Notes: a model not told the origin generated them from the letters alone. Counted from the stretch's first letter, positions 1 to 7,367 are shown. The stretch is DNA of 43,164 nt from an uncultured Bacteroidota bacterium (GCA_902560065.1 CACEKG010000008.1:1-43164); one strand, 5' to 3'. Numbers and translations: made by a program.

Positions 1-1
1 T

Positions 2-361
2 AATTTTTTTGATATTTTAACTATTGGTTTTGGAATTAGAAATTTTATTGATTTAGATAAAGGATTAAAAGAAAGTTATAGGGTATTAAAAAAATCCGGA
101 TATATTATAATCTTAGAGACTTCTTTACCAAAGAAAAAATTTATAAAAGTTATTTATTTAATTTTTTCTAGAATATTTATTCCAATAATTGGAAAACTTT
201 TTTCAAATAATCCAAAAGCTTATAAGTATTTGCAAGAATCTACAGAAAAATTTTATTCAGTAAATGATGTTGTAAAAAAATTATCACATATAGGATTTAG
301 AGAAATAGAAACTAGATCAAAGTTATTAGGAGCTTCTACAATTTACGTTGCTAAAAAATGA
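2..361 (+). CDS. menG: Demethylmenaquinone methyltransferase, C-terminal part (MenG/UbiE)
   Basis: The window opens inside this gene; about 119 C-terminal residues remain, ending at TGA 359-361. The reading frame begins with NFFDILTIGFGIRNF, the typical segment of MenG/UbiE SAM-dependent methyltransferases. It continues with GLKESYRVLKKSG, ILETSLP, IIGKLFS, YKYLQEST and a C-terminal GASTIYVAKK, all in the order expected for the family. The enzyme methylates demethylmenaquinone in the last step of menaquinone synthesis, which fits a respiring flavobacterium. The N-terminal SAM-binding glycine motif lies outside the window. No other methyltransferase family fits this run of motifs as well. Confidence 0.9.
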   Translation, partial: NFFDILTIGFGIRNFIDLDKGLKESYRVLKKSGYIIILETSLPKKKFIKVIYLIFSRIFIPIIGKLFSNNPKAYKYLQESTEKFYSVNDVVKKLSHIGFREIETRSKLLGASTIYVAKK

Positions 362-373
362 ATTTTTATTTTG

Positions 374-811
374 TTAGATCCATGAATCCCATGGAATTCT
401 TGATAGGAGAAAGATTAATCCAAGACCATAAAACATGCCAATGCGTAAAAACTTTTTGGAAGAGTCTAATTGTCTTCTATGAAGAGACCAACCCAATGTT
501 ATAAATATAATTGCAACTATATTTATTAATGGATGTTCAATAAGATATAATCTACTTTCAGCATTTTTCAAAAGGTCCATTCCTATTTGATAAAACTGTT
601 TAAACCAAGGGGAAGTAAAATAAAGAATAAGTCCTATTAATAACTGGATATGAGAAAAAATTAATCCAAATAAACTTAGTCTTAAATCTTTTGTATTAAA
701 AGCTCTTCCAGAAAATTTAGCGATTATAGAATTAATTACTATTAAAGTGAGAATGATTATAACTAAAAAAGCCCAATATGAATGAACTGTTTTTATAATA
801 TTATAATACAT
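374..811 (-). CDS. Small four-helix membrane protein, cytochrome b-like
   Basis: A 145-residue integral membrane protein with four hydrophobic segments at about residues 12-32, 44-65, 92-108 and 122-140. Histidines occur near helix ends (H10 in the N-terminal TVHSYW, one in FSHIQLLIGL, one in IEHPLIN, one in SLHRRQ). That arrangement resembles small Bacteroidota membrane proteins often labelled cytochrome B-like, so haem binding is possible but is only inference. It is convergent with menG, 12 bases from its stop, and faces a short basic-protein gene upstream. The ATG start is directly preceded by an AT-rich stretch with no clear ribosome-binding site. Quinone-linked electron transfer would fit next to menG but is unproven. 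Confidence 0.6.
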   Translation of the reverse strand: MYYNIIKTVHSYWAFLVIIILTLIVINSIIAKFSGRAFNTKDLRLSLFGLIFSHIQLLIGLILYFTSPWFKQFYQIGMDLLKNAESRLYLIEHPLINIVAIIFITLGWSLHRRQLDSSKKFLRIGMFYGLGLIFLLSRIPWDSWI

Positions 812-842
812 TTTTTAATTTATTATTTTAAAAAAGATAAAT

Positions 843-968
843 TTAATTTCCTCTTCCAGTTTTTCTTACAGCAAAAGATTTCCTTTTTGATTTACTAGAA
901 ATAACATTTTTATTTTTTTTTCCTTTAGAATTATTTAATTTACTATTACCAAAAAATTTACTTGTCAT
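843..968 (-). CDS. Very small basic protein (41 aa)
   Basis: A complete ATG-to-TAA frame lies on the minus strand between the membrane protein and the oxidoreductase. It encodes 41 residues starting MTSKFFGNSKLNNSKGKKNK and ending KSFAVRKTGRGN. About a third of the residues are Lys or Arg and there is no hydrophobic segment, so it is probably cytosolic and may bind nucleic acid or the ribosome. It starts 36 bases after the stop of the oxidoreductase gene and may be transcribed with it. I do not recognise a family with certainty; the C-terminal VRKTGRG is the part most likely to be conserved. The frame might be fortuitous, but its composition differs sharply from the surrounding noncoding AT-rich DNA. 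Confidence 0.55.
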   Translation of the reverse strand: MTSKFFGNSKLNNSKGKKNKNVISSKSKRKSFAVRKTGRGN

Positions 969-1003
969 TTTTATTGTTTTATGTAAAATTAATAAAGTTA
1001 ATT

Positions 1004-2395
1004 TTATTCTATAATCATACTTTCAGGATTCCATTTTATTACTTTTTTTTCAAAATAACTTTTATTTGCTAAAAGAGCAGCTCCGGCAGCCCTTAAGCCA
1101 AAGGTGGGATTTTGAATAATTTTTCCGTTACCTCTAATTGCTTGAAAAAAATTATAAAAATGATCATAATGACCGCCTTTATAATTTGAAGGTGCTTCCC
1201 ATAAAGATTCACCATAATTTTTAGGCTTAACTTTATTTTCATTTTTTTTCTTTGTGTAACTTTTCTTTATTTTTTTTTGGATTTTTTCTGTAAATGCACT
1301 TAAAGAGTAGTTACTAGGAATTTCCCCTTTTTTTGACCTAATAAGTTTACAATAATTTGAACTCACTTCCATTGCTCCTTCTGTCCCTATAAGTTTAAAT
1401 CCGCTTCCTCCTCCTGAACCTGATATAAAATTTACTCTTAAAGAAGCATTAAATGCTTCATGGTTTTTTGTCTTAGGGTAATCATAAAGACAAATATTAA
1501 TATCTGGAACATTTCTTCCATCTTTCCAGTAACGAAGGCCCCCTGTTGAAAGTGCTCTTTTTGGACCATTAGAACTTATAATATAATTTAAACTTGAAAA
1601 TGCATGTACAAACATATCACCAGCTACTCCAGTTCCATAGTCTTGGTAATTCCTCCATCTAAAAAAACGTTTAAGGTCATAAGGAACTTTAGGTGTGTCT
1701 CCAAGAAAAAAATCAAAATCAATAGACTTTTGATCTGCATCAGGAGGTATTGGATATTGCCAAGCTCCCTCAATAGAGTTTCTATCATTAAACATGTCTA
1801 ACATGACAATTTCTCCAATAGCACCATCTTCATACAATTCTTTAGCTTTTTCATTTCCAAGAGAGGACATAGTTTGACTTCCAATCTGACAAACCTTTCC
1901 AGTTTTGTTATATGTTTTTATAATGTCATGCCCTTCATTAAAATTCTGAATCATAGGTTTTTCACAGTAAACAGCTTTTCCAGATTCCATACTATCAATA
2001 GTAATTCTTCGATGCCAATGGTCTGGAGTTGCAACAATAACGGCATCAACATCTGTTCTATTTAATATTAACCTATAATCACGACTAACAAAAAGATCTT
2101 TACCCCAAAGTTCTTTTGCTCTATCTAATCTTCCATTATATAAGTCACATACTGCTATTAATTTTACACCTGGGACTTGTAATGCCACATTTGTATTAAT
2201 AATTCCTTGAATCCCACATCCAATTAATGCAATATTTATTTGATCATTTGAAGTAAAATTTTCAAATTCATATGACCTATCAAGAGTTAACTTTTGTGTG
2301 TAATTATCAGAAATTAAATATGGAAAAGAGGGTATTATTGAAGAACTTAATGCCATTTTTTTAATAAAAGATCTTCTTGTTTTACCTTTTGTCAT
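1004..2395 (-). CDS. Tat-exported Gfo/Idh/MocA-family oxidoreductase
   Basis: 463 residues. The N-terminus carries a twin-arginine signal (KTRRSFIKKMAL, residues 5-16), so the folded, cofactor-loaded enzyme is probably exported to the periplasm or anchored in the membrane. The Rossmann glycine motif GCGIQG is at 59-64. TPDHWHRR (123-130) and the family signature CEKPMIQ (144-150), with its catalytic-site lysine, follow. The C-terminal alpha/beta domain contains GTGVAGDMFVHAF. Members oxidise or rearrange sugars and sugar derivatives with NAD(P); Tat-signal members are common in Bacteroidota with polysaccharide diets. The substrate cannot be told from sequence. Length matches the exported subgroup. 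A 41-aa gene follows on the same strand. Confidence 0.88.
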   Translation of the reverse strand: MTKGKTRRSFIKKMALSSSIIPSFPYLISDNYTQKLTLDRSYEFENFTSNDQINIALIGCGIQGIINTNVALQVPGVKLIAVCDLYNGRLDRAKELWGKDLFVSRDYRLILNRTDVDAVIVATPDHWHRRITIDSMESGKAVYCEKPMIQNFNEGHDIIKTYNKTGKVCQIGSQTMSSLGNEKAKELYEDGAIGEIVMLDMFNDRNSIEGAWQYPIPPDADQKSIDFDFFLGDTPKVPYDLKRFFRWRNYQDYGTGVAGDMFVHAFSSLNYIISSNGPKRALSTGGLRYWKDGRNVPDINICLYDYPKTKNHEAFNASLRVNFISGSGGGSGFKLIGTEGAMEVSSNYCKLIRSKKGEIPSNYSLSAFTEKIQKKIKKSYTKKKNENKVKPKNYGESLWEAPSNYKGGHYDHFYNFFQAIRGNGKIIQNPTFGLRAAGAALLANKSYFEKKVIKWNPESMIIE

Positions 2396-2451
2396 AATAT
2401 TTAAAATTTAGTTTTTCAATATTAAATATACCAAAACGATATTTTCTAAAT

Positions 2452-2526
2452 ATTTTTATTCTGAATTTTTGATTTCCATTTTATTTGCTCAATAAATTCT
2501 TGAACTCTTTTTTTAGTTTTTTCTTA
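2452..2526 (-). pseudogene. Decayed 3'-end copy of the 49-aa membrane-protein gene at 4062-4211
   Basis: About 74 bases match the region 4060-4133 closely. Both contain, on the plus strand, TCAATAAATTCTTGAACTC preceded by ATTTTTATTCTGAAT. Read on the minus strand the copy still spells KKRVQEFIEQ, as does the complete gene (EKRVQEFIEQ). A one-base length difference in the following T run puts the tail in another frame, and no start codon or transmembrane part is left. It is therefore a non-functional fragment left by a small duplication. It sits between the oxidoreductase start and the leader of the frameshifted secreted-protein gene. Confidence 0.7.
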
Positions 2527-2535
2527 TATTGAAAA

Positions 2536-2562
2536 TTATTAATCATAAATCAATTTAAAATG
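2536..2562 (+). promoter_or_regulatory. Shared leader upstream of a secreted-protein gene
   Basis: The 27 bases ending at the ATG 2560-2562 contain CATAAATCAATTTAAAATG. Almost the same string precedes the genes starting at 6040 and 22670, with variants before 13753 and 15388. A TATATTG-like -7 element (Bacteroidota consensus TAnnTTTG) lies just upstream at about 2526-2532. It probably marks the untranslated leader. Confidence 0.6.
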
Positions 2563-3245
2563 AAAAAACACTTTTATTTTTTAGTTTACTTGCATCATCT
2601 TTTTTGTTTTCTCAAAATGTTTATTGGTATGATGTTCTTCTTGAAGTAGACTCTAAAGACAATAGTACAGTTACAAATTTAGTTGATGATTTTTATTCAA
2701 ATCATAATAAATCTAATGAAGTAACGGTTGAGTTTTCAAGTATTCCATTGAAAGGTGCCAGTGAAAACGCAACACATATTATTAGTATTTCAAGTAAATC
2801 CTCGAAATCTTTAGCGGATTTTAGAAATTCTTTAAAAGGACCAGCTTGGGATTTATATATATCAAAAATGAATAATTATGTTAAAAAAGCTAGATCAGCT
2901 GCTGGAAAAGACCTATACAGTATAGGTTCTTATAATGATCAACCAATTGGACAAGCCTGGGTTTTTAAAGTAGAAAATTATAATTTAAATACTTTTGTTA
3001 CTGCTTTTACCAAACTTGTTAATTCTATTAAATTTGGAGGATCTGTTGGAGTTGGTCAAATTATTCATGGAACTGATAATGGTGAAACCGTATATATATA
3101 TGGTACATATTCTGATTTAAATTCAGCTTTTAGTTTTGGCCCAAAAAATGATGGTGAAGCTAAAGCCTTTAGTGAATTTTCAAAAGCTATTAAGGGTTCA
3201 GAGTATTCAAAGACTTTTACGAGAGTTTTAATAAATAGATATTAA
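2560..3245 (+). CDS. Secreted two-domain protein, start-proximal frameshift
   Basis: The long open frame from 2604 encodes a secreted-type protein but lacks a proper start; its first possible start is a TTG inside the signal peptide. The ATG at 2560, placed right after the leader shared with paralogous genes, is in another frame. Adding one A to the A6 run at 2563-2568 would give MKKTLLFFSLLASSFLFSQ, an ideal signal peptide running into NVYWYDVLLEVD. The mature part seems to hold two similar halves (residues from about VYWYDV and from about AWVFKV in the open frame), resembling dimeric alpha/beta-barrel domains. Either the base was lost (a pseudogene or a sequencing error in a homopolymer) or slippage restores the frame. 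It is followed after 18 bases by a small single-domain gene. Function unknown. Confidence 0.65.
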
Positions 3246-3263
3246 CGACAAATTTTTATAAAA

Positions 3264-3521
3264 ATGAATGTTTTAATTAAAGGTAGATGTAATAATTATG
3301 ATTCTTGGAGAGAAGTTTTTGATGGTCATAAAGCAAGAGCAGAAGTTTGTGACGAATCAAGAACATTGGTTGGAAAAGTTGATGATAATCATTTTATAGT
3401 TATGCTTTTTGATGTTGATATGCCAAAAATGCAAGAAATGATGTCTGGTCCTGAATTAGAAGGACTAATTAAAGAACATGGAATTGAGCAAGAAATGTTT
3501 GCTTTTTCTCCAATGAATTAA
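3264..3521 (+). CDS. Small single-domain alpha/beta-barrel-like protein
   Basis: 85 residues with no signal peptide or membrane segment, so probably cytosolic. The pattern of strand (NVLIKGRC), helix (YDSWREVFDGHKARAEV), strand-strand (SRTLVGKVDDNHFIVMLFDVD), helix (MPKMQEMMSGPELEGLIKEHGI) and strand (EQEMFAFSPM) is that of a dimeric alpha/beta barrel of the ABM or DUF3764-like kind. It lies 18 bases after the frameshifted secreted gene and before a strong terminator, so the two form one transcription unit. Such domains often act as small monooxygenases or ligand binders, but no catalytic residues can be assigned here. Confidence 0.7.
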   Translation: MNVLIKGRCNNYDSWREVFDGHKARAEVCDESRTLVGKVDDNHFIVMLFDVDMPKMQEMMSGPELEGLIKEHGIEQEMFAFSPMN

Positions 3522-3549
3522 TGATATTTTTCTTAACAAGAACTATTTT

Positions 3550-3579
3550 AACCCTCTAATTAATTTTAGGGGGTTTTTA
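3550..3579 (+). terminator. Rho-independent terminator
   Basis: A ten-pair stem AACCCTCTAA (3550-3559) / TTAGGGGGTT (3566-3575), one T-G wobble, loop TTAATT, followed by T residues. It closes the 2560-3521 unit. Relatives of this hairpin recur at 7368, 7570, 8810 and 9141. Confidence 0.85.
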
Positions 3580-3612
3580 TATATTTACATTAATTTTTTA
3601 AATAAATAAATT

Positions 3613-3969
3613 ATGAAAGCACATACAACAAGCTTGATAAATGCAATTGCCTTAATATCGATGGGAACTTGGGGCTATATAGACTCAGATGGAGGTGCAG
3701 TTACTGCGTTAATTCCTGTAATTATTGGAGTAATACTATTGTTAGTTAATAATGGTGTAAAAAAAGAAAATAAAACAATTGCTCATATTGCAGTTTTACT
3801 AACTTTTATTGTATTATTAGGATTAGTTATGCCGCTTAAAGGTTCAATTGAAAGAGGTAACTCAATGGGAATTATTAGAGTTATTATTATGCTTATTACC
3901 TCACTTCTTGCCTTAATATCCTTTATTCAAAGTTTTATAAAAGCTAGAAAAGCAAGAGAATCAAAATAA
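3613..3969 (+). CDS. Small four-helix membrane protein of unknown function
   Basis: 118 residues with hydrophobic segments near 8-22, 30-46, 58-77 and 86-106, and a basic C-terminal tail (FIKARKARESK) that should face the cytoplasm. The pattern resembles TMEM14-like small membrane proteins, but I cannot assign a family firmly. It stands alone between a terminator and a convergent 49-aa gene. The upstream region contains a TATATTTAC string at about 3579-3587 that could serve as a -7 promoter element. Confidence 0.6.
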   Translation: MKAHTTSLINAIALISMGTWGYIDSDGGAVTALIPVIIGVILLLVNNGVKKENKTIAHIAVLLTFIVLLGLVMPLKGSIERGNSMGIIRVIIMLITSLLALISFIQSFIKARKARESK

Positions 3970-4061
3970 TATTTTTTGTTTTATCACTTAATACCGTTTT
4001 CAATAATCTTAAGGTTTGGGATTAAACCAAGCTAAAAATTTAATTTCTTTTTTGAACATTT

Positions 4062-4211
4062 TTATTCTGAATCTTTGCTTTCCAACTTTTTTTGTTCAAT
4101 AAATTCTTGAACTCTTTTTTCAGTTTCTTCAGCATATCTTTCAGTAAAAAAATATAAAATCGCCAGGCTTATTGAACAAATAATAAAAATTATGATTTCT
4201 TTTTTTTTCAT
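4062..4211 (-). CDS. Small single-span membrane protein (49 aa)
   Basis: A complete ATG-TAA frame encodes 49 residues. A hydrophobic segment (IIIFIICSISLAILYFF, about 6-22) is followed by a highly charged helix (TERYAEETEKRVQEFIEQKKLE). The layout is that of a small membrane-anchored coiled-coil or helper peptide. The existence of a decayed partial copy at 2452-2526 supports this as a real gene that once duplicated. It lies downstream of, and on the same strand as, the M14 carboxypeptidase gene, about 50 bases beyond that gene's stop. Function unknown. Confidence 0.65.
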   Translation of the reverse strand: MKKKEIIIFIICSISLAILYFFTERYAEETEKRVQEFIEQKKLESKDSE

Positions 4212-4262
4212 ATTTCTAAAGTAGATAAAAGTATAGACTTAGTTTTTTTTAAAAAAATTTAA

Positions 4263-5492
4263 TTAATCTATTAAAATTTTCATCATTGCTTCAGCAGACT
4301 CTTTACCTATTATGTCAATCCGATCTTTTGGTGTATCATCACCTATTTCATATGTTATACCTACGGCTTTATGCCCATATAAAAACCAACCTTTAGAAAC
4401 AGGTTGTTTGCTATTACTAGCCTTTTCATTTACTTTATAATTAGGAATTCTTTTCTCCAAGTCAGAAAACCATTTGGGTAAAAATTCTGGTAATGCGGTC
4501 TCTTTTCTTTCTTCGTTGGTATAGAAAACATCATAATATGTAGAATGAAAGTCCAGTCCTAATAAAAGTTTTGAATTGTTTTTCTTAAGTACTTTTGTAA
4601 TGTATTGAACTGTAGTTTTTATTTCAGGTTGATGGTAAAAAGACCAATCCCTATTTGTATCTACTCCCCCAGCATTATGTCTCCAATGACCAAGATCAAC
4701 GCCATCTGGATTCATAAGCGGAAAAGCTAAAACCCTATATTTATCCAAAAAAATTGATGAGATTTTATTTTCTTTAAGTATAGTATTTAAAAATACTTTA
4801 AACGCAAAATAACCGGTTACTTCTGGAGGATGTTGACGAGTTAATATAACAATAACAGGCTTATTTTTTGGGACCCCTTTGTATATATCTAGAACCTTAA
4901 AGGGTCTATTTAATTTAGTTTTACCAATTTCTTTAAATTTAATATAACTTTCTTTACCTGAAATTAATTGATCTACCCATTTATATACTATACTACTTGT
5001 GTGTAATTCTTGTCCCGAAATGATTTTAGGGTTATCATTTATTTTGATAGTTAATGAACTAAGATTATCGTCAAATTTAAAATTTAAAGAATCAGCTGTT
5101 TTCCAGATACCATTGGACTTAATTTTAGGAATATAACGATGTTTAAAATTTTTGGGATATTGAAATTTTAATAAAACTTTTTTTGATGAGGAACTCCAAA
5201 TTTTAAAAGCGTAATAAGGGCTGTCATTTATTGGTTTATTTTCCGGCAGAATAGATAAAATATATGTGCTATCATTTAATTGATTAACATTGTTTAAACG
5301 AGCCCCTTCAAATTTATTTGAAAAATACACTCCTGATTCATTAAATGAGAAAACTCTCTTTTTTTCAAAACTTATTTTTTTGGTTTTTGTATCAACAGGC
5401 TCTTTGAAAAAAACTTTAGGTGTTGAAAAACAACCAATTATTAAAAAAAAGATTATAAAATACTTTAATTGAAATTTAGTTATTGATTTCAT
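4263..5492 (-). CDS. M14-family zinc carboxypeptidase, lipoprotein
   Basis: 409 residues with a lipoprotein signal peptide (lipobox LIIGC, Cys21), so it is anchored in the envelope. The first 180 residues form an N-terminal extension; the M14 catalytic domain follows. HPPE (221-224) supplies the HxxE zinc ligands. NPDG is at 261-264 and GHWRHNAGGVDTNRDW (268-283) carries the substrate-binding Arg and the NR pair. The third zinc ligand is His316 in LDFHST, and the probable general base is Glu382 in TYEIGDD. All catalytic residues are present, so it should be active. It would trim C-terminal residues from peptides or peptidoglycan stems in the periplasm. Two small membrane-protein genes lie directly upstream on the same strand. 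Confidence 0.93.
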   Translation of the reverse strand: MKSITKFQLKYFIIFFLIIGCFSTPKVFFKEPVDTKTKKISFEKKRVFSFNESGVYFSNKFEGARLNNVNQLNDSTYILSILPENKPINDSPYYAFKIWSSSSKKVLLKFQYPKNFKHRYIPKIKSNGIWKTADSLNFKFDDNLSSLTIKINDNPKIISGQELHTSSIVYKWVDQLISGKESYIKFKEIGKTKLNRPFKVLDIYKGVPKNKPVIVILTRQHPPEVTGYFAFKVFLNTILKENKISSIFLDKYRVLAFPLMNPDGVDLGHWRHNAGGVDTNRDWSFYHQPEIKTTVQYITKVLKKNNSKLLLGLDFHSTYYDVFYTNEERKETALPEFLPKWFSDLEKRIPNYKVNEKASNSKQPVSKGWFLYGHKAVGITYEIGDDTPKDRIDIIGKESAEAMMKILID

Positions 5493-5522
5493 GATTTGCT
5501 TTCCAAATTAAATTTAGGGTTT

Positions 5523-5777
5523 TTATTTCTTGGAATTAATGTAAATTAAGCAAATAGCAACTATGATGCTACAAATTATAAATACCCAATTAACCCAACC
5601 AATTTTTTTCATTTGAATTAAACCTATTATAGCACCGGTTCCCATAATGAATCCACCGATTAAGATTATTCCAAGTCCAATGTCGCTTTTTATATCAAAA
5701 AATATACCTCCAACACCCATTATAATGAGTCCAATACTAATTGGATATTGTGGATTCAGGTTTAATAGTCTTTTCAT
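5523..5777 (-). CDS. Small membrane protein (84 aa), coupled to its neighbour
   Basis: 84 residues with hydrophobic segments near 12-28, 33-53 and 62-80. Two glycine-rich helices (ISIGLIIMGVGGIFFDI and GLGIILIGGFIMGTGAIIGL) suggest tight helix packing. Its ATG (5775-5777) overlaps the TGA of the preceding 60-aa gene (5774-5776) in an ATGA arrangement, so translation is probably coupled. It lies 30 bases before the M14 carboxypeptidase gene and may be co-transcribed with it. I do not recognise a family. Confidence 0.65.
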   Translation of the reverse strand: MKRLLNLNPQYPISIGLIIMGVGGIFFDIKSDIGLGIILIGGFIMGTGAIIGLIQMKKIGWVNWVFIICSIIVAICLIYINSKK

Positions 5778-5956
5778 GTTTTTTTATTTTTTTTTGATTT
5801 GAGATACATCAAATAGAATGAAGCTAACATTATAATTCCACCAAGATAACTTAGGGGAATGCCTAAAATATTATCGGACATTCCCATGAAGAATCCAATG
5901 AAGAAAATTATCCAATTTTTAGCAATTATAACTTCTTTAAATCGTTTAAGATCCAT
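5774..5956 (-). CDS. Small two-span membrane protein (60 aa)
   Basis: 60 residues, with two hydrophobic segments near 14-30 and 36-52 and basic ends (MDLKRFKE and KSKKNKK), which would place both termini in the cytoplasm. First gene of a minus-strand unit with the 84-aa gene (four-base overlap) and the M14 carboxypeptidase. The start faces a divergent secreted-protein gene across about 83 bases holding a perfect 11-base inverted repeat. The function is unknown. Confidence 0.6.
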   Translation of the reverse strand: MDLKRFKEVIIAKNWIIFFIGFFMGMSDNILGIPLSYLGGIIMLASFYLMYLKSKKNKKT

Positions 5957-5965
5957 ACCCCTAAG

Positions 5966-6007
5966 CTACAAAAAACCTCCATATTATCTTAAGGTAGTTT
6001 TTTGTAG
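5966..6007. promoter_or_regulatory. Perfect 11-base inverted repeat in a divergent promoter region
   Basis: CTACAAAAAAC (5966-5976) is repeated in reverse complement at 5997-6007, around a 20-base spacer. The spacer contains CCTCCATATTATCTTAAGG, related to the terminator hairpins of this region. It sits between two divergent start codons (5956 and 6040). It may be an operator or a terminator remnant used on both strands. Confidence 0.5.
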
Positions 6008-6016
6008 ATTAGCAAC

Positions 6017-6042
6017 TTATTAATCATAAATCAATTAAAATG
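6017..6042 (+). promoter_or_regulatory. Shared leader upstream of a secreted-protein gene
   Basis: TTATTAATCATAAATCAATT, then AAAATG at 6037-6042, is the same leader as at 2536-2562 and 22646-22672, with one T missing. It ends at the start codon of the 249-aa secreted protein. Confidence 0.6.
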
Positions 6043-6789
6043 AAAAAAGTATTTATTTTATTCTTTGTTTTTATCCTTAATTATTCTTTTGGACAACAGA
6101 GAATGTACGTAGGTCTTCATTATGTAACTGTAAAAAATGAAGATGCACAAGCTCATATTGATAGCGAAAAAAATTATTTTTCAAAAATGCATAAAGCAGC
6201 TATTGATAATGGTAATAAAATAGGATGGGATATGTGGAGATTAGAAAATCCAAATTATAGAGAGCCACACACAACATTTGTATATGCCCATCTTGAAAAT
6301 CCAGATAATGAACCTAATATGCAAGGAGGTAATAATATGTTTTCTGAAAGTGAAATAAACATGGTTCGTAAAAAATGGACTGACAGAGTTGTAAAATCTG
6401 GTTATGTAATGACTTCATATAAAGGCGGTTTTGTTCCAGCAGCTAATCAAGATCCTCCAAAATATGCTGTTTTAGATTGGATGATGGTTGATCCTATTGA
6501 TTTTTACGAATATGAACAAACTGAGTTGAAGACTTTTTTGCCAATGCAAAAATCTAACAAAATTGTAAAAGGTTGGGGGTTGCACAAGGTTGTATCTCCA
6601 AGCAATAATAATTTAGAAGCTTCAAACTATGTAGTTGCAAGATTTTTTGACTCCATGTCAGATATTTATAATATGATGGATCAAACCAATCCATTAAGTA
6701 AAAACATGAAAGCTACAATGAAAAATATTATGGATTTAAGAAAAATTAAAAGAAGTCAAGTTTTGAGTTTGGTTTTATCTGAAAGATAA
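6040..6789 (+). CDS. Secreted two-domain alpha/beta-barrel-like protein (paralogue family)
   Basis: 249 residues. The signal peptide MKKVFILFFVFILNYSFGQ ends at a typical Bacteroidota Q site. The mature protein starts RMYVGLHYVTVKNEDAQ and contains KIGWDMWRLENPN and TFVYAHLENPDN. The same spacing of strand, helix, W-x-x-W-R/K and Y-V-F/H strand occurs in the proteins at 14621 and 22670. A second similar half begins near GFVPAANQDPPKYAVLDWMMVDP. Two concatenated ABM- or NIPSNAP-like domains are likely. The gene stands alone, with a shared leader before it and a strong terminator after it. No function is known; no catalytic motif is evident. Confidence 0.7.
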   Translation: MKKVFILFFVFILNYSFGQQRMYVGLHYVTVKNEDAQAHIDSEKNYFSKMHKAAIDNGNKIGWDMWRLENPNYREPHTTFVYAHLENPDNEPNMQGGNNMFSESEINMVRKKWTDRVVKSGYVMTSYKGGFVPAANQDPPKYAVLDWMMVDPIDFYEYEQTELKTFLPMQKSNKIVKGWGLHKVVSPSNNNLEASNYVVARFFDSMSDIYNMMDQTNPLSKNMKATMKNIMDLRKIKRSQVLSLVLSER

Positions 6790-6795
6790 AATTTA

Positions 6796-6822
6796 AAACC
6801 CTCCCTAGTGGAGGGTTTTTTT
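6796..6822 (+). terminator. Rho-independent terminator
   Basis: Nine-pair stem AAACCCTCC (6796-6804) / GGAGGGTTT (6810-6818), loop CTAGT, followed by T residues. It ends the gene finishing at 6789. Confidence 0.9.
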
Positions 6823-6854
6823 GTAAATTAATTTAAATTAAAAAAACAAACAAA

Positions 6855-7355
6855 ATGAAAAAATTAATTCTTGTTTTACTCTTTTTGCCGCTAATTTCTT
6901 TTGGGCAAAAAATTAAAGGAAAAAAACTTTTCTCCATTAAAGCAGGTGTTGGAGAGTGGCAATCCTCTGTTGGAGAATATTTAAATTTAAAGACTATCTA
7001 CGCACCTTATACTAAAGGAGTTTTTGATGGAATTGCTAAAGGAAAAGTTCTTCCAATCGGAGGAGATTATCCACTTTATTATCAGGAAAATGGTAAAACT
7101 TTTTCAGATTTAGATATTGATATGGTTTTACTAACTGAGGATAATGAAAAAATATATTGTAAAGCATCAGGTGTTTTTAATTATGTTACCGAAACTTTTG
7201 AATCATTAAAATTTCAAACTCATTGGCGTTTTAGAACATCAAGTGAAAAGTATAAATATTTGAATGATGTAATGGGGATTGGATTTGGCTCAGTTTTATC
7301 TGCTGATTCTGAATATAATTTTCAACACGATATCTATGATGTGCATTTGAAATAG
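6855..7355 (+). CDS. Secreted DUF3237-family protein
   Basis: 166 residues with a signal peptide (LLFLPLISFGQ). The body matches the DUF3237 pattern as I recall it: LPIGGDYPLYYQENGKTFSD, then DIDMVLLTEDNEKIYCKASG, WRFRTSSEKYKYLND, GIGFGSVLSADSEYNF and a final YDVHLK. Members are small beta-barrels of unknown function, usually cytosolic, so a signal peptide is notable. The gene is about 40 bases after a terminator and is followed by a weak hairpin at 7368. It lies in the island of small secreted proteins and may work in the same process, although nothing in the sequence proves this. Confidence 0.78.
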   Translation: MKKLILVLLFLPLISFGQKIKGKKLFSIKAGVGEWQSSVGEYLNLKTIYAPYTKGVFDGIAKGKVLPIGGDYPLYYQENGKTFSDLDIDMVLLTEDNEKIYCKASGVFNYVTETFESLKFQTHWRFRTSSEKYKYLNDVMGIGFGSVLSADSEYNFQHDIYDVHLK

Positions 7356-7367
7356 TATTTCTAAATT

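Noticed and set aside
1604-2065. Plus-strand frames within the Gfo/Idh/MocA gene
   Set aside because: They lie fully inside a well-supported gene on the other strand and show no family features.
2563-2569. AAAAAAC as a programmed -1 frameshift heptamer
   Set aside because: The string is the classic slippery sequence, but the ATG frame reads AAA AAA C, not A AAA AAC, and it sits at codons 2-3 with no obvious downstream stem. Homopolymer slippage or base loss explains it more simply.
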